Assembly: GCA_028868545.1 (NCBI GenBank)
Contig: JAGWUF010000004.1
Span: 23,204-87,203, forward strand
Length of the DNA stretch: 64,000 nucleotides
Direction: 5' to 3'
Source of the DNA: Lysobacteraceae bacterium
GTDB taxonomy: Bacteria > Pseudomonadota > Gammaproteobacteria > Xanthomonadales > Xanthomonadaceae
Positions 17,171-26,521 of this stretch are shown in pieces. Every line of letters starts with the position of its first letter. The stretch's first letter is position 1. A model generated the notes under the pieces. That model saw only the letters and a list, made by a program, of their open reading frames with translations, did not search any database and was not told where the DNA came from. The position numbers and the translations under genes were made by a program.

Positions 17171-18373
17171 TCAGCGTCCCGCCGCGTGCCGCCACAGCGC
17201 GCGCACCAGCGGCGGCATCCGCCCGGCCAGCCCCAGCGCATGCCCGCGCAGCAGGGTCGGCAGCAGGGCGTCGTTGCTGAAGACGCGGTTGATGGCGTCG
17301 AAGGCGTGCGCACCCAGCGCGTTGTCGCTGCGGCGCGCGCGTGCCCAGCGCGACAGCCGGGTCGCCGATGCGATGTCGCCGCCCTTGGCCTGCGCGTCGC
17401 GCAGCATCGCGCGCAGCGCGGAGACATCGCGCAGGCCGTGGTTCACGCCTTGGCCAGCCAGCGGATGCATGACGTGGGCGGCATCGCCGACCAGCAGCAC
17501 CCGGCCCTCGACCTGCCGCTGCGCCAACTGCCGGCGCAGCGGGAACGCCGCGCGCTGCGACTGCAACGCAAAGCCACCCAACTCGCCGCCGAAAGCCGCC
17601 GACAGTTCGCGTTCGAACTGCGCCGGCGGCGCGTCCAGCAGGCGCTGCGCTTCGGCGTCCGGCAGCGTCCACACGATCGAACCGAGGCGGCCGCGCAGCT
17701 GCGCATCGCCATCGTCGTTGAACGGCAGCAGCGCCACCGGCCCGGTGGGCAGGAAGCGCTGCCAGCAGGCGTCGCGGTGCGGCGCTTCGCTGGCGACGAA
17801 GGCGACCAGTCCGCGCTGGTGGTAGTCGTGCGCCGGCGCCTCGATGCCGGCCAGCCGGCGCAGCGCGGAATGGCCGCCGTCGGCGGCGACCGCCAGCCGC
17901 GCCTCCAGCACCAGCCCGTCGTCGAGGCCCAGGCGCACGCCGCCGGCGTCCTGCGCCAGCGTTTCCACTTTCGCTGGGCAGTGCAGGCGCACGCCGGCCG
18001 CAGGCAGCGCATTCCACAGCGCGTCCACCAGCAGACCGTTCTCGACGATCCAGCCGAGCTGCGGTTCGCCCAGCGCGTCGGCATCGAAGGCCAGCGGCGC
18101 GCCGCCGGCCGCGTCCCAGACGCGCATGCCGCGATAGGGCTGCACGCGCCCGGCCTCGACCTGCGCCCACACGCCCAGATCCGCCAGCAGCGCGGCGTTG
18201 TCGGGCGCAAAGGCGAACACCCGCAGGTCGCGCGCCGCACGCTGCCACGGCGTCGGCGCGCGTGCTTCCGCCAGCGCCACCTGCAGGCCTTCGCGCGCCA
18301 GCATCAACGCGCTGGCGGCGCCGACCACGCCTCCGCCGACGACCACCGCGTCCAGCAGGCCGCGCCGGTTCAT
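17171..18373 (-). CDS. UbiH/UbiI/VisC-family FAD-dependent hydroxylase
   Basis: Aromatic-ring flavin monooxygenase of the Ubi/COQ6 family, probably one of the ubiquinone hydroxylases (UbiI/VisC-type or UbiF-type; sequence alone does not separate them). 400 residues. Visible features are the FAD-binding VVVGGGVVGAASALMLAREG, a middle ADGGHSALRR, and the C-terminal family motif GRVLLVGDAAHVMHPLAGQGVNHGLRD. Start ATG 18373 overlaps the upstream ubiH stop (ATGA), so the two are co-translated. Confidence 0.88.
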   Translation of the reverse strand: MNRRGLLDAVVVGGGVVGAASALMLAREGLQVALAEARAPTPWQRAARDLRVFAFAPDNAALLADLGVWAQVEAGRVQPYRGMRVWDAAGGAPLAFDADALGEPQLGWIVENGLLVDALWNALPAAGVRLHCPAKVETLAQDAGGVRLGLDDGLVLEARLAVAADGGHSALRRLAGIEAPAHDYHQRGLVAFVASEAPHRDACWQRFLPTGPVALLPFNDDGDAQLRGRLGSIVWTLPDAEAQRLLDAPPAQFERELSAAFGGELGGFALQSQRAAFPLRRQLAQRQVEGRVLLVGDAAHVMHPLAGQGVNHGLRDVSALRAMLRDAQAKGGDIASATRLSRWARARRSDNALGAHAFDAINRVFSNDALLPTLLRGHALGLAGRMPPLVRALWRHAAGR

Positions 18374-19602
18374 GCGGCCACCTTGCGGCACAGCGCCGGC
18401 ACGTCGCCGCGATAGCCCATCGCGCCGCCCACCAGCCAGCCCTGCAGCCAGCCGAAGGCGTCGCCCGCCACCAGCCCGGCGCTGCGCAGGGGGCGCAACA
18501 GCGGCGCGTCGTTGGCGGTGAGTTTGGCAAGGCCGTCGGAGAACGCGATGGTGCGGCTGCGGTCTTCTTCACGGCGCGCGGCGTGACGGCGCAACACGGC
18601 GTCATCGCCAGGATCGGCGGCGTGTTCGGCGATGCATTCGGCCAGCGTCAGCGCATCGCGCAGGCCGAGGTTGAAGCCCTGCGCGCCGAGCGGATGGATC
18701 GACTGCGCTGCGTTGCCCACCAGCACCGCACGCGGTGCCACCAGCGCATCGGCCACGCAGCCCAGCATCGGGTAGCGGCTGCGCTCGCCGACCGACAGCA
18801 AGCGGCCGGCACGCCAGCCGAACGCGTCCTGCACGCGCGCGAGGAAGACTGCATCGTCGAGCGCGGCCACGCGCTCCGCGTCCTCGCGCGGCACCCCGTG
18901 CACCAGCCCGTAATGGCCGTCGCCGCGCGGCAGCAGCGCGGTCGGGCCGTGGTCGGTCAGGCGCTCGAAGGCGGTGCCGTCGGGCGCACGCTGCGTGCGC
19001 AGGCGGGCGACGAACAGGGTCTGGCCGTAGTCGTGCTCGCGCGTCGCGATGCCCAGCGCTTCGCGCAGCGCGCTGCGGGCACCGTCGGCGGCCACCAGCA
19101 GCTTCGTGCGCAGCGTGCGCTCGCCGCTGGCGTCGGCGATGCGGATCGCACGCAGGCCGTCATCGCCATCGTCCAGACCGACGAAGCGCGCGGGCCGGTA
19201 GCGGGTCAGGCGCTGCAATTGCAGCAGCCGCGCTTCCAGCGCCTCGCCGAAATCGCGCGCCACCACCACCCGGCCGAACTCGCTGCGTCCGTAGGCCTGC
19301 GCGTCCAGCAGCATGCGTCCGAAGTCGCCGCGGCGGCTGACGTGGATGCGCCGGATCGGGCCGGTGGCCGCGCGCATCAGCGGCAGCACGCCCAGCGCCT
19401 GCAGCGCATTGAGGGTGGCTTCGGCGAAGCTGAGGTTGCGCTGGTCGAACACCGGCGGCAGCGCGCCGGCCGGCGCGGCTTCGACCATGCCGACATCCAG
19501 CCCCTGCGCCTCCAGCGCGATCGCGAGGCTGGCACCGACCAGGCCGCCGCCGACGATCAGCACGTCATGCGCGGGGCCGTTTGCAGGGGCTTGAATGGAC
19601 AT
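18370..19602 (-). CDS. ubiH: 2-octaprenyl-6-methoxyphenol hydroxylase
   Basis: FAD-dependent monooxygenase in ubiquinone synthesis, part of the soluble Ubi complex in the cytoplasm. 410 residues. It has VLIVGGGLVGASLAIALEAQG for FAD/NAD(P)H binding, the early FDQRNLSFAEATLNALQALG typical of UbiH, LLVAADGARSALR, and the family signature VLVGNAAQSIHPLGAQGFNLGLRD. Next to a second Ubi hydroxylase, as visC-ubiH are in E. coli. Divergent from the DUF6580-type gene, with only about 40 bases between the start codons. Confidence 0.92.
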   Translation of the reverse strand: MSIQAPANGPAHDVLIVGGGLVGASLAIALEAQGLDVGMVEAAPAGALPPVFDQRNLSFAEATLNALQALGVLPLMRAATGPIRRIHVSRRGDFGRMLLDAQAYGRSEFGRVVVARDFGEALEARLLQLQRLTRYRPARFVGLDDGDDGLRAIRIADASGERTLRTKLLVAADGARSALREALGIATREHDYGQTLFVARLRTQRAPDGTAFERLTDHGPTALLPRGDGHYGLVHGVPREDAERVAALDDAVFLARVQDAFGWRAGRLLSVGERSRYPMLGCVADALVAPRAVLVGNAAQSIHPLGAQGFNLGLRDALTLAECIAEHAADPGDDAVLRRHAARREEDRSRTIAFSDGLAKLTANDAPLLRPLRSAGLVAGDAFGWLQGWLVGGAMGYRGDVPALCRKVAA

Positions 19603-19644
19603 TGCGCTATGCTAACGGCTCCGCAGTCTGCCCGTCCGAATGCC

Positions 19645-20214
19645 ATGAATCGCCCTGCCTCGACGCTCCCCGCCGGCCCGCTGCTGCTCACCGCGCTGAT
19701 CTTCGTCGCGGCGCTGAGCCGGGTCATTCCGCATCCGCCGAATTTCTCCCCGATCGAAGCGGTGGCGCTGTTCGGCGGCGCCTATTTCGCCAAGCGCCAA
19801 TGGGCGCTGATCGTGCCGCTGGTGGCGATGTTCGCCTCCGACCTGGTGCTGGGCCTGATCAACGGCGGCATCTACTGGAGCTACTTCGCCAGCGCCGGCT
19901 ACCTGATGGTGTACGCCTGCATCGCCCTGTCCACCGTGCTGGGCTTCGGCCTGCGCGGCAAGGTCAGTGCCGGCCGCGTGCTGGGCTATTCGCTGGCCGG
20001 CTCGCTGCTGTTCTTCGTGCTGACCAATGCCGGGGTGTGGGCGTTCGGTGCGATGTATCCGCACAACGCCGCCGGCCTGGCCGCCGCTTTCATCGCCGGC
20101 GTGCCGTTCTTCCAGTGGACCGTGCTGGGCACCCTGTTCTACGCGGCGCTGCTGTTCGGCGGTTTCGAGCTGCTGCGCCGGCGCGTGCCGGCGCTGCGCG
20201 CGCAGACGGCCTGA
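19645..20214 (+). CDS. Polytopic membrane protein, DUF6580-like
   Basis: A 189-residue inner-membrane protein with about five hydrophobic segments. The motifs ALSRVIPHPPNFSPIEAVALFGGAYF and the closing FFQWTVLGTLFYAALLFGGFE match a family found in many bacteria, distantly resembling small-substrate transporter S-components. Function is unknown. Its stop overlaps the ATG of the cobalamin adenosyltransferase (TGATG), so co-expression is likely and a cobalamin- or metal-related role is possible but unproven. An ATG at 19609 is an alternative start. Confidence 0.75.
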   Translation: MNRPASTLPAGPLLLTALIFVAALSRVIPHPPNFSPIEAVALFGGAYFAKRQWALIVPLVAMFASDLVLGLINGGIYWSYFASAGYLMVYACIALSTVLGFGLRGKVSAGRVLGYSLAGSLLFFVLTNAGVWAFGAMYPHNAAGLAAAFIAGVPFFQWTVLGTLFYAALLFGGFELLRRRVPALRAQTA

Positions 20215-20765
20215 TGGGCAACCGCCTCAGCAAGATCTACACCCGCACCGGCGACGACGGCAGCACCGGCCTCGGCGACGGTTCCCGCGTCGGCAAGGAT
20301 TCGGCACGGGTCGAAGCCTACGGCACCGTCGACGAAGCCAACTCCTGCATCGGCCTGCTGCTGGCAAGCGAGATGCAAGAGGACGTGCGCGAGCTGCTGA
20401 CGCGGATCCAGCACCAGCTGTTCGACCTCGGCGGCGAGCTGTGCATCCCTGGCCATGCGGCCATCTTCGATGCCGACATCGAGGCGCTGGAAGCGCAGAT
20501 CGACCATTACAACCGCGAGCTGCCGCCGCTGAAGGAATTCATCCTGCCCGGCGGCGGCGAGGCCGGCGCGCGCTGCCATATCGCCCGCACCGTGGTGCGC
20601 CGCGCCGAGCGCCGCACGGTGGAACTGGCGCGGCTGGAAAGCGTGCGCCCGCAGCCGGTGCACTACCTGAACCGCCTGTCCGACCTGCTGTTCGTGCTGT
20701 GCCGCGTGCTGGCGCGCGCCAGTGGCCACGGCGAGGTGCTGTGGCAGCACGAACGTCGCAAGTAA
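20214..20765 (+). CDS. PduO-type cob(I)alamin adenosyltransferase
   Basis: Converts cob(I)alamin and ATP into adenosylcobalamin. 183 residues. The N-terminal ATP-binding motif is KIYTRTGDDGSTGLGDGSRV, and the conserved VEAYGTVDEANSCIGL, FILPGGGEAGARCHIARTVVRRAER and YLNRLSDLLFVLCR follow; all are hallmarks of the PduO/MMAB family rather than CobA/BtuR. No other B12 gene lies in this window, so it probably serves salvage for B12-dependent enzymes encoded elsewhere. Confidence 0.95.
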   Translation: MGNRLSKIYTRTGDDGSTGLGDGSRVGKDSARVEAYGTVDEANSCIGLLLASEMQEDVRELLTRIQHQLFDLGGELCIPGHAAIFDADIEALEAQIDHYNRELPPLKEFILPGGGEAGARCHIARTVVRRAERRTVELARLESVRPQPVHYLNRLSDLLFVLCRVLARASGHGEVLWQHERRK

Positions 20766-20787
20766 GCGCCGCAGGCAGGGCGTCGCC

Positions 20788-21702
20788 GTGATCCAGGTTT
20801 TCACCCACCCGGCTTGCCTTGCCCACGACACCGGCCCGGAACATGTCGAGCGACCGGCGCGCCTGTTGACGGTCTTGCGCGCTCTGGAGACCGCCCATCC
20901 GGATCTGGACTGGCAGCAGGCGCCGCAGGCCAGTCGCGGGCAATTGCTGCGCGTGCATGAGGAAAGCCTGCTGCAGCTGGTGCTGGAAACGGAGCCACAC
21001 GGCTTGATCGCGCTGGATCCGGATACCTTGTTGTCACCCGGCTCGGCAGAGGCCGCGCTGCGAGCGGCGGGGGCCGGGGTGGCGGCGGTGGACGCCGTGC
21101 TGTCCGACCGCACCCAGCGTGCCTTCTGTGCCGTACGCCCGCCCGGCCACCACGCCACCGCCAGTGCCGCGATGGGGTTCTGCCTGTTCAACAACATCGC
21201 GGTCGCCGCCGCCCACGCACTGGCCAGACACGGGCTTGAGCGCGTGGCCATCGCCGATTTCGATGTCCATCACGGCAACGGCACGCAGGCGATTTTCGCG
21301 CAGGAGCCGCGGGTGTGCTTCGCCAGTTCGCACCAATGGCCGCTGTACCCGGGAAGCGGTGCCCACAATGAAACCGGCATCGGCAACCTCGCCAATGCTC
21401 CACTGCCGGAAGGCGCCGACGGCAAGGCGTTTCGTGCAGTCTGGCAAAACGAGCTGCTGCCGTTCCTGGACGCGTTCCAGCCACAACTGCTGCTGATTTC
21501 CGCGGGTTTCGACGGGCATCGTCGGGATCCGCTGGCCAGCCTGCAATTGAGCGCCGACGATTTTGCGTGGCTCACCCGGGAATTGGTGCAGATCGCCAAT
21601 CACCAATGCGATGGCCGGATCGTGTCGCTGCTGGAAGGCGGCTATGACCTGGCGGCATTGGCCGAATGCAGCGTGGCGCACGTGGATGTGCTGCGCTTCT
21701 GA
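20788..21702 (+). CDS. Histone deacetylase-like amidohydrolase
   Basis: Zinc amidohydrolase of the class II HDAC/acetylpolyamine amidohydrolase superfamily; bacterial members remove acyl groups from polyamines or other small amides. 304 residues. Zinc and catalytic motifs are RPPGHHA, MGFCLFNNIAVAA, IADFDVHHGNGTQ and ISAGFDGHRRDPL, ending with LEGGYD. The start is GTG 20788, just before IQVFTHPACLAHDTGPEHVERPAR, the conserved N-terminus, with AGGG upstream. The substrate cannot be read from context: the neighbours are a cobalamin enzyme and lptD. Confidence 0.9.
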   Translation: MIQVFTHPACLAHDTGPEHVERPARLLTVLRALETAHPDLDWQQAPQASRGQLLRVHEESLLQLVLETEPHGLIALDPDTLLSPGSAEAALRAAGAGVAAVDAVLSDRTQRAFCAVRPPGHHATASAAMGFCLFNNIAVAAAHALARHGLERVAIADFDVHHGNGTQAIFAQEPRVCFASSHQWPLYPGSGAHNETGIGNLANAPLPEGADGKAFRAVWQNELLPFLDAFQPQLLLISAGFDGHRRDPLASLQLSADDFAWLTRELVQIANHQCDGRIVSLLEGGYDLAALAECSVAHVDVLRF

Positions 21703-21793
21703 CACCGGATTCTGCATGGTCTGGGGATCGGGGTTTGCCGCCCACCGCCGCTTCCGGCAAGCTAGCCATCCGTTTTTCGCTTTCGGATCACCC

Positions 21794-24094
21794 GTGCGCC
21801 AAATCCTGCGCCTGCTTCCCTTGTCGTTGTGCGTCGCCGTTTCGCTGCAGGCACACGCTGCCGACGGCAAATCCGCGCCGTCCTACAAACTGTGCCCGGT
21901 GGTGGATGCCGTGCCGGCTTTCCCGGATGCGCAACAGGCGCCGGAAGGCCTGAACCTGGGCCACAACAACCAGCAACCCACCGATCTCGAGGGCGACCTG
22001 CTGTCGGGGACGGAAGCCAACCCGGTGTTCAACGGCAATGTCACCATGCGCCGTGGCGACCAGTTCATGGGTGCCGACCAACTCACTTTCAGCAAGGCCG
22101 AGAACCGCTACAACGCCGAAGGCAGCGTGCGCTATCAGGCTTCCGGCTTGCGTCTGCGCGCCGCGCGTGCGGAGGGTGACCAGAATTCCGACACCCACAC
22201 CATGCAGGATCTGGCATACCAACTGTTGTCGCGGCGCGGCAACGGCACCGCGCACAGCCTGAACATGGCCGGCGACGTCGGCAGCCTGTACGGCGCCACC
22301 TATTCCACCTGCCCGCCCGACGAACGCCATTGGGAAATGCGCGCCAGCCGCATCGACATCAACACCACCACCAACATGGCGGTGGCACATGGCGCCACCT
22401 TGCGCGTGGGCAAGGTGCCAGTGCTGTATGTCCCGTGGTTCATGTTCCCCACCACCGATGACCGCCGCACCGGTCTGCTGCTGCCGTCGATGTCCAACTC
22501 CGGCCGCAATGGCTTCGATTATCGGCAGCCGATCTACCTGAACCTCGCACCGAATTACGATGTCACCCTGGTGCCACGCTGGATGAGCAAGCGTGGCGCG
22601 GCCTTGAGCGGGCAGCTCCGCTATCTCGACACGGCCGGCAATGGCACGCTGGAAGCGTTGTGGATGCCGAACGACAAGCTGCGCGACCGCGATCGCAGCC
22701 AATTGCATTTCGATGGCGTGCAGAACGTCTCGCCGAATTGGCAGGCACGTGCCGACATCAACTGGATCAGCGACCCGCGCTACTACGAAGATTTCAACAA
22801 CAACATCGATGGCCTGTCGCAAACCACCGCCTACAGCGCAGTTGGCGTGTACGGCCGCGGCAAGGACTGGAACGCCGGGCTCAGCGCCGACCATTGGCAG
22901 CTGGCCGACTTCACGTTCAGCAAGGCGATCCTGCCGTACGACCGCCTGCCACGCGCATTCGCGAGCTGGGAACGGCACCTGACTCCCGCACTGCAATACG
23001 GCATCGATGCCGAAGCGGTGAGATTCCATCACCCCATCTATGCTGCCGGCTCGCGCCTGGATCTCAAACCGTGGATCAGCGCCCCGCTGGAGGGCGACGC
23101 CTGGTTCCTGCGGCCCACGCTGGCCTATCGCTACACCAGCTACGCGCTGGACAGTGCGCTGGGGCAAACCCTGGGCGGCAATTCGCCCTCGCGCGGGCAA
23201 TCCATCTTCAGCCTGGACACCGGCCTGTTTTTCGACCGCGACATGCAGGTCAAGGGCAAGGATTACCTGCAGACCATCGAGCCGCGCCTGTTCTACCTGA
23301 ACGTGCCCTACGTCAATCAAAGCGACATGCCGGTGTTCGACACCCAGCCGCTGACCTTCAGCTGGAACCAGCTGTTCCGCGACAACCGCTATTCCGGCGC
23401 CGACCGCCAGGCCGATGCCAACCAGCTCACGCTGGCAATCAGCACCCGCATGATCCGCCAGTCCGACGGCCACGAGCGGCTCTCGCTCAGTCTTGGCCAG
23501 ATCCGCTATTTCGCCGATTCGCGGGTACGTCTGCTCAACGAGCCGATCACCGAGAAAGGCCGCTCGGCCTGGGTGGTGGATGCCAACTACGCCCCCACCG
23601 ACCGCTGGACGATTGGCGCCTCCTATCAGCACGACCCCAAGTTCAAGCGCACCGACCTTGCCAGCTTCCGGGCCCGCTACCTGCTGCCCAACGAAGGCGT
23701 GTTCAACCTGGCCTACCGCTACCGCCGCGCGCTGCTGGAGCAGGTCGATGCCTCGTTCCTGTACCCGATCAATGCCCGCTGGAGCATCGTCGGCCGCCAG
23801 TACTACTCCCTGCGCGAGAGCAAGACGCTGGAAAGCCTGGCCGGCCTGCAGTGGGACAGCTGTTGTGTCGCCGTTCGGGTTGTGGCCCGTCGATACGTGC
23901 AGAATCGCGCTGGCGATCTGGGCAACACCTTGATGTTCGAAATCGAACTGAAAGGCCTGGGCTCGGCTGGCCAGGACACCCAGCGCGCCTTGCGGCGTTC
24001 CATCCTCGGCTACAATCACGATGATTTGTATCTGGTGCCGCCGCAAATCGCGACGGGCCAGCCTTCCACGCCGGACAACACGAAAATTCCATGA
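21794..24094 (+). CDS. lptD: LPS-assembly outer membrane protein LptD
   Basis: Outer-membrane beta-barrel that inserts lipopolysaccharide into the outer leaflet with LptE. It has 766 residues from a GTG start at 21794. The signal peptide is residues 1-23 (RQILRLLPLSLCVAVSLQAHA). The N-terminal OstA/LptA-like domain contains NPVFNGNVTMRRGDQ, and the barrel shows RRTGLLLPSMSNSGRNGFDYRQP. Cysteines lie in YKLCPVVD, STCPPDE and the C-terminal SCC pair, the positions used for the inter-domain disulfides in E. coli. An ATGA overlap leads into surA, the periplasmic chaperone that helps LptD fold. Confidence 0.96.
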   Translation: MRQILRLLPLSLCVAVSLQAHAADGKSAPSYKLCPVVDAVPAFPDAQQAPEGLNLGHNNQQPTDLEGDLLSGTEANPVFNGNVTMRRGDQFMGADQLTFSKAENRYNAEGSVRYQASGLRLRAARAEGDQNSDTHTMQDLAYQLLSRRGNGTAHSLNMAGDVGSLYGATYSTCPPDERHWEMRASRIDINTTTNMAVAHGATLRVGKVPVLYVPWFMFPTTDDRRTGLLLPSMSNSGRNGFDYRQPIYLNLAPNYDVTLVPRWMSKRGAALSGQLRYLDTAGNGTLEALWMPNDKLRDRDRSQLHFDGVQNVSPNWQARADINWISDPRYYEDFNNNIDGLSQTTAYSAVGVYGRGKDWNAGLSADHWQLADFTFSKAILPYDRLPRAFASWERHLTPALQYGIDAEAVRFHHPIYAAGSRLDLKPWISAPLEGDAWFLRPTLAYRYTSYALDSALGQTLGGNSPSRGQSIFSLDTGLFFDRDMQVKGKDYLQTIEPRLFYLNVPYVNQSDMPVFDTQPLTFSWNQLFRDNRYSGADRQADANQLTLAISTRMIRQSDGHERLSLSLGQIRYFADSRVRLLNEPITEKGRSAWVVDANYAPTDRWTIGASYQHDPKFKRTDLASFRARYLLPNEGVFNLAYRYRRALLEQVDASFLYPINARWSIVGRQYYSLRESKTLESLAGLQWDSCCVAVRVVARRYVQNRAGDLGNTLMFEIELKGLGSAGQDTQRALRRSILGYNHDDLYLVPPQIATGQPSTPDNTKIP

Positions 24095-25539
24095 CCCCCA
24101 GCCTTCGCCTGCGCGCCCCCCACTCCCTGCTGGCGGCCTTGTTGCCGGTCCTGCTGTTCGCCTCCGGCGCACCGGCGCAGGACTATGCCACGCCCCAGCC
24201 GGTGGATCGGATCGCGGCCGTGGTCAACGAGGACGTGATCCTGCGCAGCGAGCTGGAACGCGCGGTGGCCAATATCCGCGCGCAGTATGCCGGTCGCGAG
24301 AACCAGCTCCCGCCCGCCGACGTACTGCAGCGCCAGGTGCTGGAACGCCTGATTCTGATGCGCCTGCAACTGGCGCGTGCCACCGATGCCGGCATCACCG
24401 CCACCGACCAGGATCTGGAACGTGCGGTGCAGGGCGTGGCCCAGCAAAACAACATGTCCGTGGACCAGCTGCGCGAGCGCATCGGCAAGGACGGCATGAG
24501 CTTTGCCGAATTCCGCAACAACCTGCGTGACGAAATCGTCACCCAGAAACTGCGCCAGAGCTTCGCGCAGGGCCGCATCAATGTCAGCGAGGCGGAAGTG
24601 GATGCGGCGATGGCCAACGCATCTGCCGCCGCCAGCCAGCAGTTCCATCTCGCCCACATCCTGATCGGGACGCCGGAAGGTGCCACCCCTGAACAGATCG
24701 CCACCGCGCAGAAGAAAGTCGAAGGCGTGAAAGGCCTGATCGACAAGGGCGAAATGACGTTCTCGGCTGCAGCGGTGCGTTATTCCGACAGCCCCAATGC
24801 GCTGGAAGGGGGCGATCTGGGTTGGCGCGGCCTGAACGAGATTCCGCCGGCATTCGCCTCCGCCATCACCCAGATGCAGGATGGCCAGGTGCTGGGCCCG
24901 ATCCGCGGCCCCAGCGGCTTCCAGCTGCTGCAACTGGTTGGCAGCCGCACCCAGGCCGCCGCCAGCGGCGAGAAAGTCACTCAGTATTCGGCAAGGCAGA
25001 TTCTGGTCAAGGTGGATGACAAGACCGACGATGCCGCCGCCAAGGCCAAGGCCGACACCCTGGCCGCACGTCTGGCCGGCGGTGCCGATTTCGCCAAGCT
25101 GGCCAGCGACAGCTCGGACGATGCCACCACTCGGCGCCGCGGCGGCGATCTGGGCTGGGTCGGGGCCGACAGCTACGGCACCGCCTACGGCATGCAGCTG
25201 GCCGCGCTGTCCGATGGGCAGACCTCGGCGCCCTTCAAGACCGACGCCGGCTGGGTGATCGTGCAGCGCATCGGCACCCGTGAAATCGCCGCCGGCGACG
25301 AGAACATGCGCGGCCAGGTGCGTGAAACCATCGGTCGCCGCAAGCTGGAAGAGGAATGGAACCGCTGGCTGCGGGAAATGCGCGGCGAAGCCTATGTCGA
25401 CACGCGCGATGACAGCGGCAAATCCACCCGCCCCGCCCTGCCGGAAACTCCCAAGGAACAGCACAAGGTGACCCCGGTCGAGGAACAACAGGGCACGAAT
25501 GCAGCCGGTTCGATCCTGTCCAGCGGCAACGTGCGCTGA
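24091..25539 (+). CDS. surA: Periplasmic peptidyl-prolyl isomerase/chaperone SurA
   Basis: Periplasmic chaperone for outer-membrane proteins, notably LptD. 482 residues. The signal peptide (about 1-30) ends near GAPAQ, the N-terminal chaperone domain begins VDRIAAVVNEDVILRSELE, and two parvulin domains follow (FHLAHILIGTPEG and ARQILVKVDDKT, each with a GGDLGW motif). The C-terminal peptide RGEAYVDTRDD ends the E. coli-like part, and about 45 further residues rich in Pro, Lys and Glu extend it. Overlaps lptD, eight bases before pdxA. Confidence 0.96.
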   Translation: MTPSLRLRAPHSLLAALLPVLLFASGAPAQDYATPQPVDRIAAVVNEDVILRSELERAVANIRAQYAGRENQLPPADVLQRQVLERLILMRLQLARATDAGITATDQDLERAVQGVAQQNNMSVDQLRERIGKDGMSFAEFRNNLRDEIVTQKLRQSFAQGRINVSEAEVDAAMANASAAASQQFHLAHILIGTPEGATPEQIATAQKKVEGVKGLIDKGEMTFSAAAVRYSDSPNALEGGDLGWRGLNEIPPAFASAITQMQDGQVLGPIRGPSGFQLLQLVGSRTQAAASGEKVTQYSARQILVKVDDKTDDAAAKAKADTLAARLAGGADFAKLASDSSDDATTRRRGGDLGWVGADSYGTAYGMQLAALSDGQTSAPFKTDAGWVIVQRIGTREIAAGDENMRGQVRETIGRRKLEEEWNRWLREMRGEAYVDTRDDSGKSTRPALPETPKEQHKVTPVEEQQGTNAAGSILSSGNVR

Positions 25540-25546
25540 TGCCTTG

Positions 25547-26521
25547 ATGCGTCCCCGGCTTGCATTGATTCCCGGTGAACCGGCCGGCATCGGCCCGGAA
25601 CTGGTGGTGCACGCCGCGCAACAGGATTGGGCGGCCGAGGTGGTGGTGTATGGCGATGCCGTCGTGTTGCGGCGTGCCGCCGACACCTTGGGCCTGCCCC
25701 TGCACCTGCATTCGCGCGATGAAGCCCCGCAGCATCCGCGCAGTCTGGCCATCGTCGACTACCCGCACCCGGCCGTCACGCGGTTCGGCACGCCCGACCC
25801 GGCCAACGTGCCTTCGCTGATCAACGCCATCAGCCACGCGGCACGCGCCTGCATCGACGGCGAGCTGGACGGCCTGGTCACCGGGCCGGTGCACAAGGCG
25901 GTCATCAACCAGGGCGGCATCACCTTCACCGGCACCACCGACTTGCTTGCAGCGCAGGCCGAGTGTGAGGTGGTGATGATGCTGGCCAATCCCGCCATGC
26001 GGGTGGCCCTGCAGACCGTGCACCTGCCGCTGCGTGAAGTCGCCGATCGGATCACCCCGGACGCGCTGGAGCGCACATTGCGGATCGTCGATGCGGCGCT
26101 GCGTGCACAGTTCGGCATCGTCGCACCCACCCTCGCCGTACTCGGCCTGAATCCGCACGCCGGTGAAGACGGCCACCTCGGTCGCGAGGAACTGGACGTC
26201 ATCATCCCGACGCTGGACCGCCTGCGCACCGAAGGCCTGCAGCTGGCCGGCCCGCTGCCGGCCGATACCGCCTTCCTGCCCGACAAGCTGCGCGGCTTCG
26301 ACGCGGTGCTGGCGATGTACCACGACCAGGGCCTGCCGGTGCTCAAGCACGCCGATTTCGCCAATGCGGTGAACATCACCCTCGGCCTGCCCTACCCGCG
26401 GGTGGCGGTGGATCACGGCACCGCGCTCGACCTTGCCGGCATCGGCAAGGCCGACCCCTCCAGCCTGTTCGCCGCGATCCGTACCTGCGCGCAGCTGGCG
26501 GCGCGGCGCGTAGGCGCGTGA
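25547..26521 (+). CDS. pdxA: 4-hydroxythreonine-4-phosphate dehydrogenase
   Basis: NAD-dependent dehydrogenase in the DXP-dependent pyridoxal phosphate pathway. 324 residues. Motifs are ALIPGEPAGIGPEL at the N-terminus, TGPVHKAVIN (metal His), FTGTTDLLA, NPHAGEDGHLGREE and AMYHDQGLPVLKH. The start is ATG 25547, immediately before the conserved region, eight bases after surA. The surA-pdxA-rsmA order is conserved in gammaproteobacteria. Confidence 0.96.
   Translation: MRPRLALIPGEPAGIGPELVVHAAQQDWAAEVVVYGDAVVLRRAADTLGLPLHLHSRDEAPQHPRSLAIVDYPHPAVTRFGTPDPANVPSLINAISHAARACIDGELDGLVTGPVHKAVINQGGITFTGTTDLLAAQAECEVVMMLANPAMRVALQTVHLPLREVADRITPDALERTLRIVDAALRAQFGIVAPTLAVLGLNPHAGEDGHLGREELDVIIPTLDRLRTEGLQLAGPLPADTAFLPDKLRGFDAVLAMYHDQGLPVLKHADFANAVNITLGLPYPRVAVDHGTALDLAGIGKADPSSLFAAIRTCAQLAARRVGA

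Noticed and set aside
16933..17427. N-terminal extension of the dnaX frame to 17427
   Set aside because: It would cross the tRNA-Ser gene; the conserved DnaX start is the ATG at 16932.
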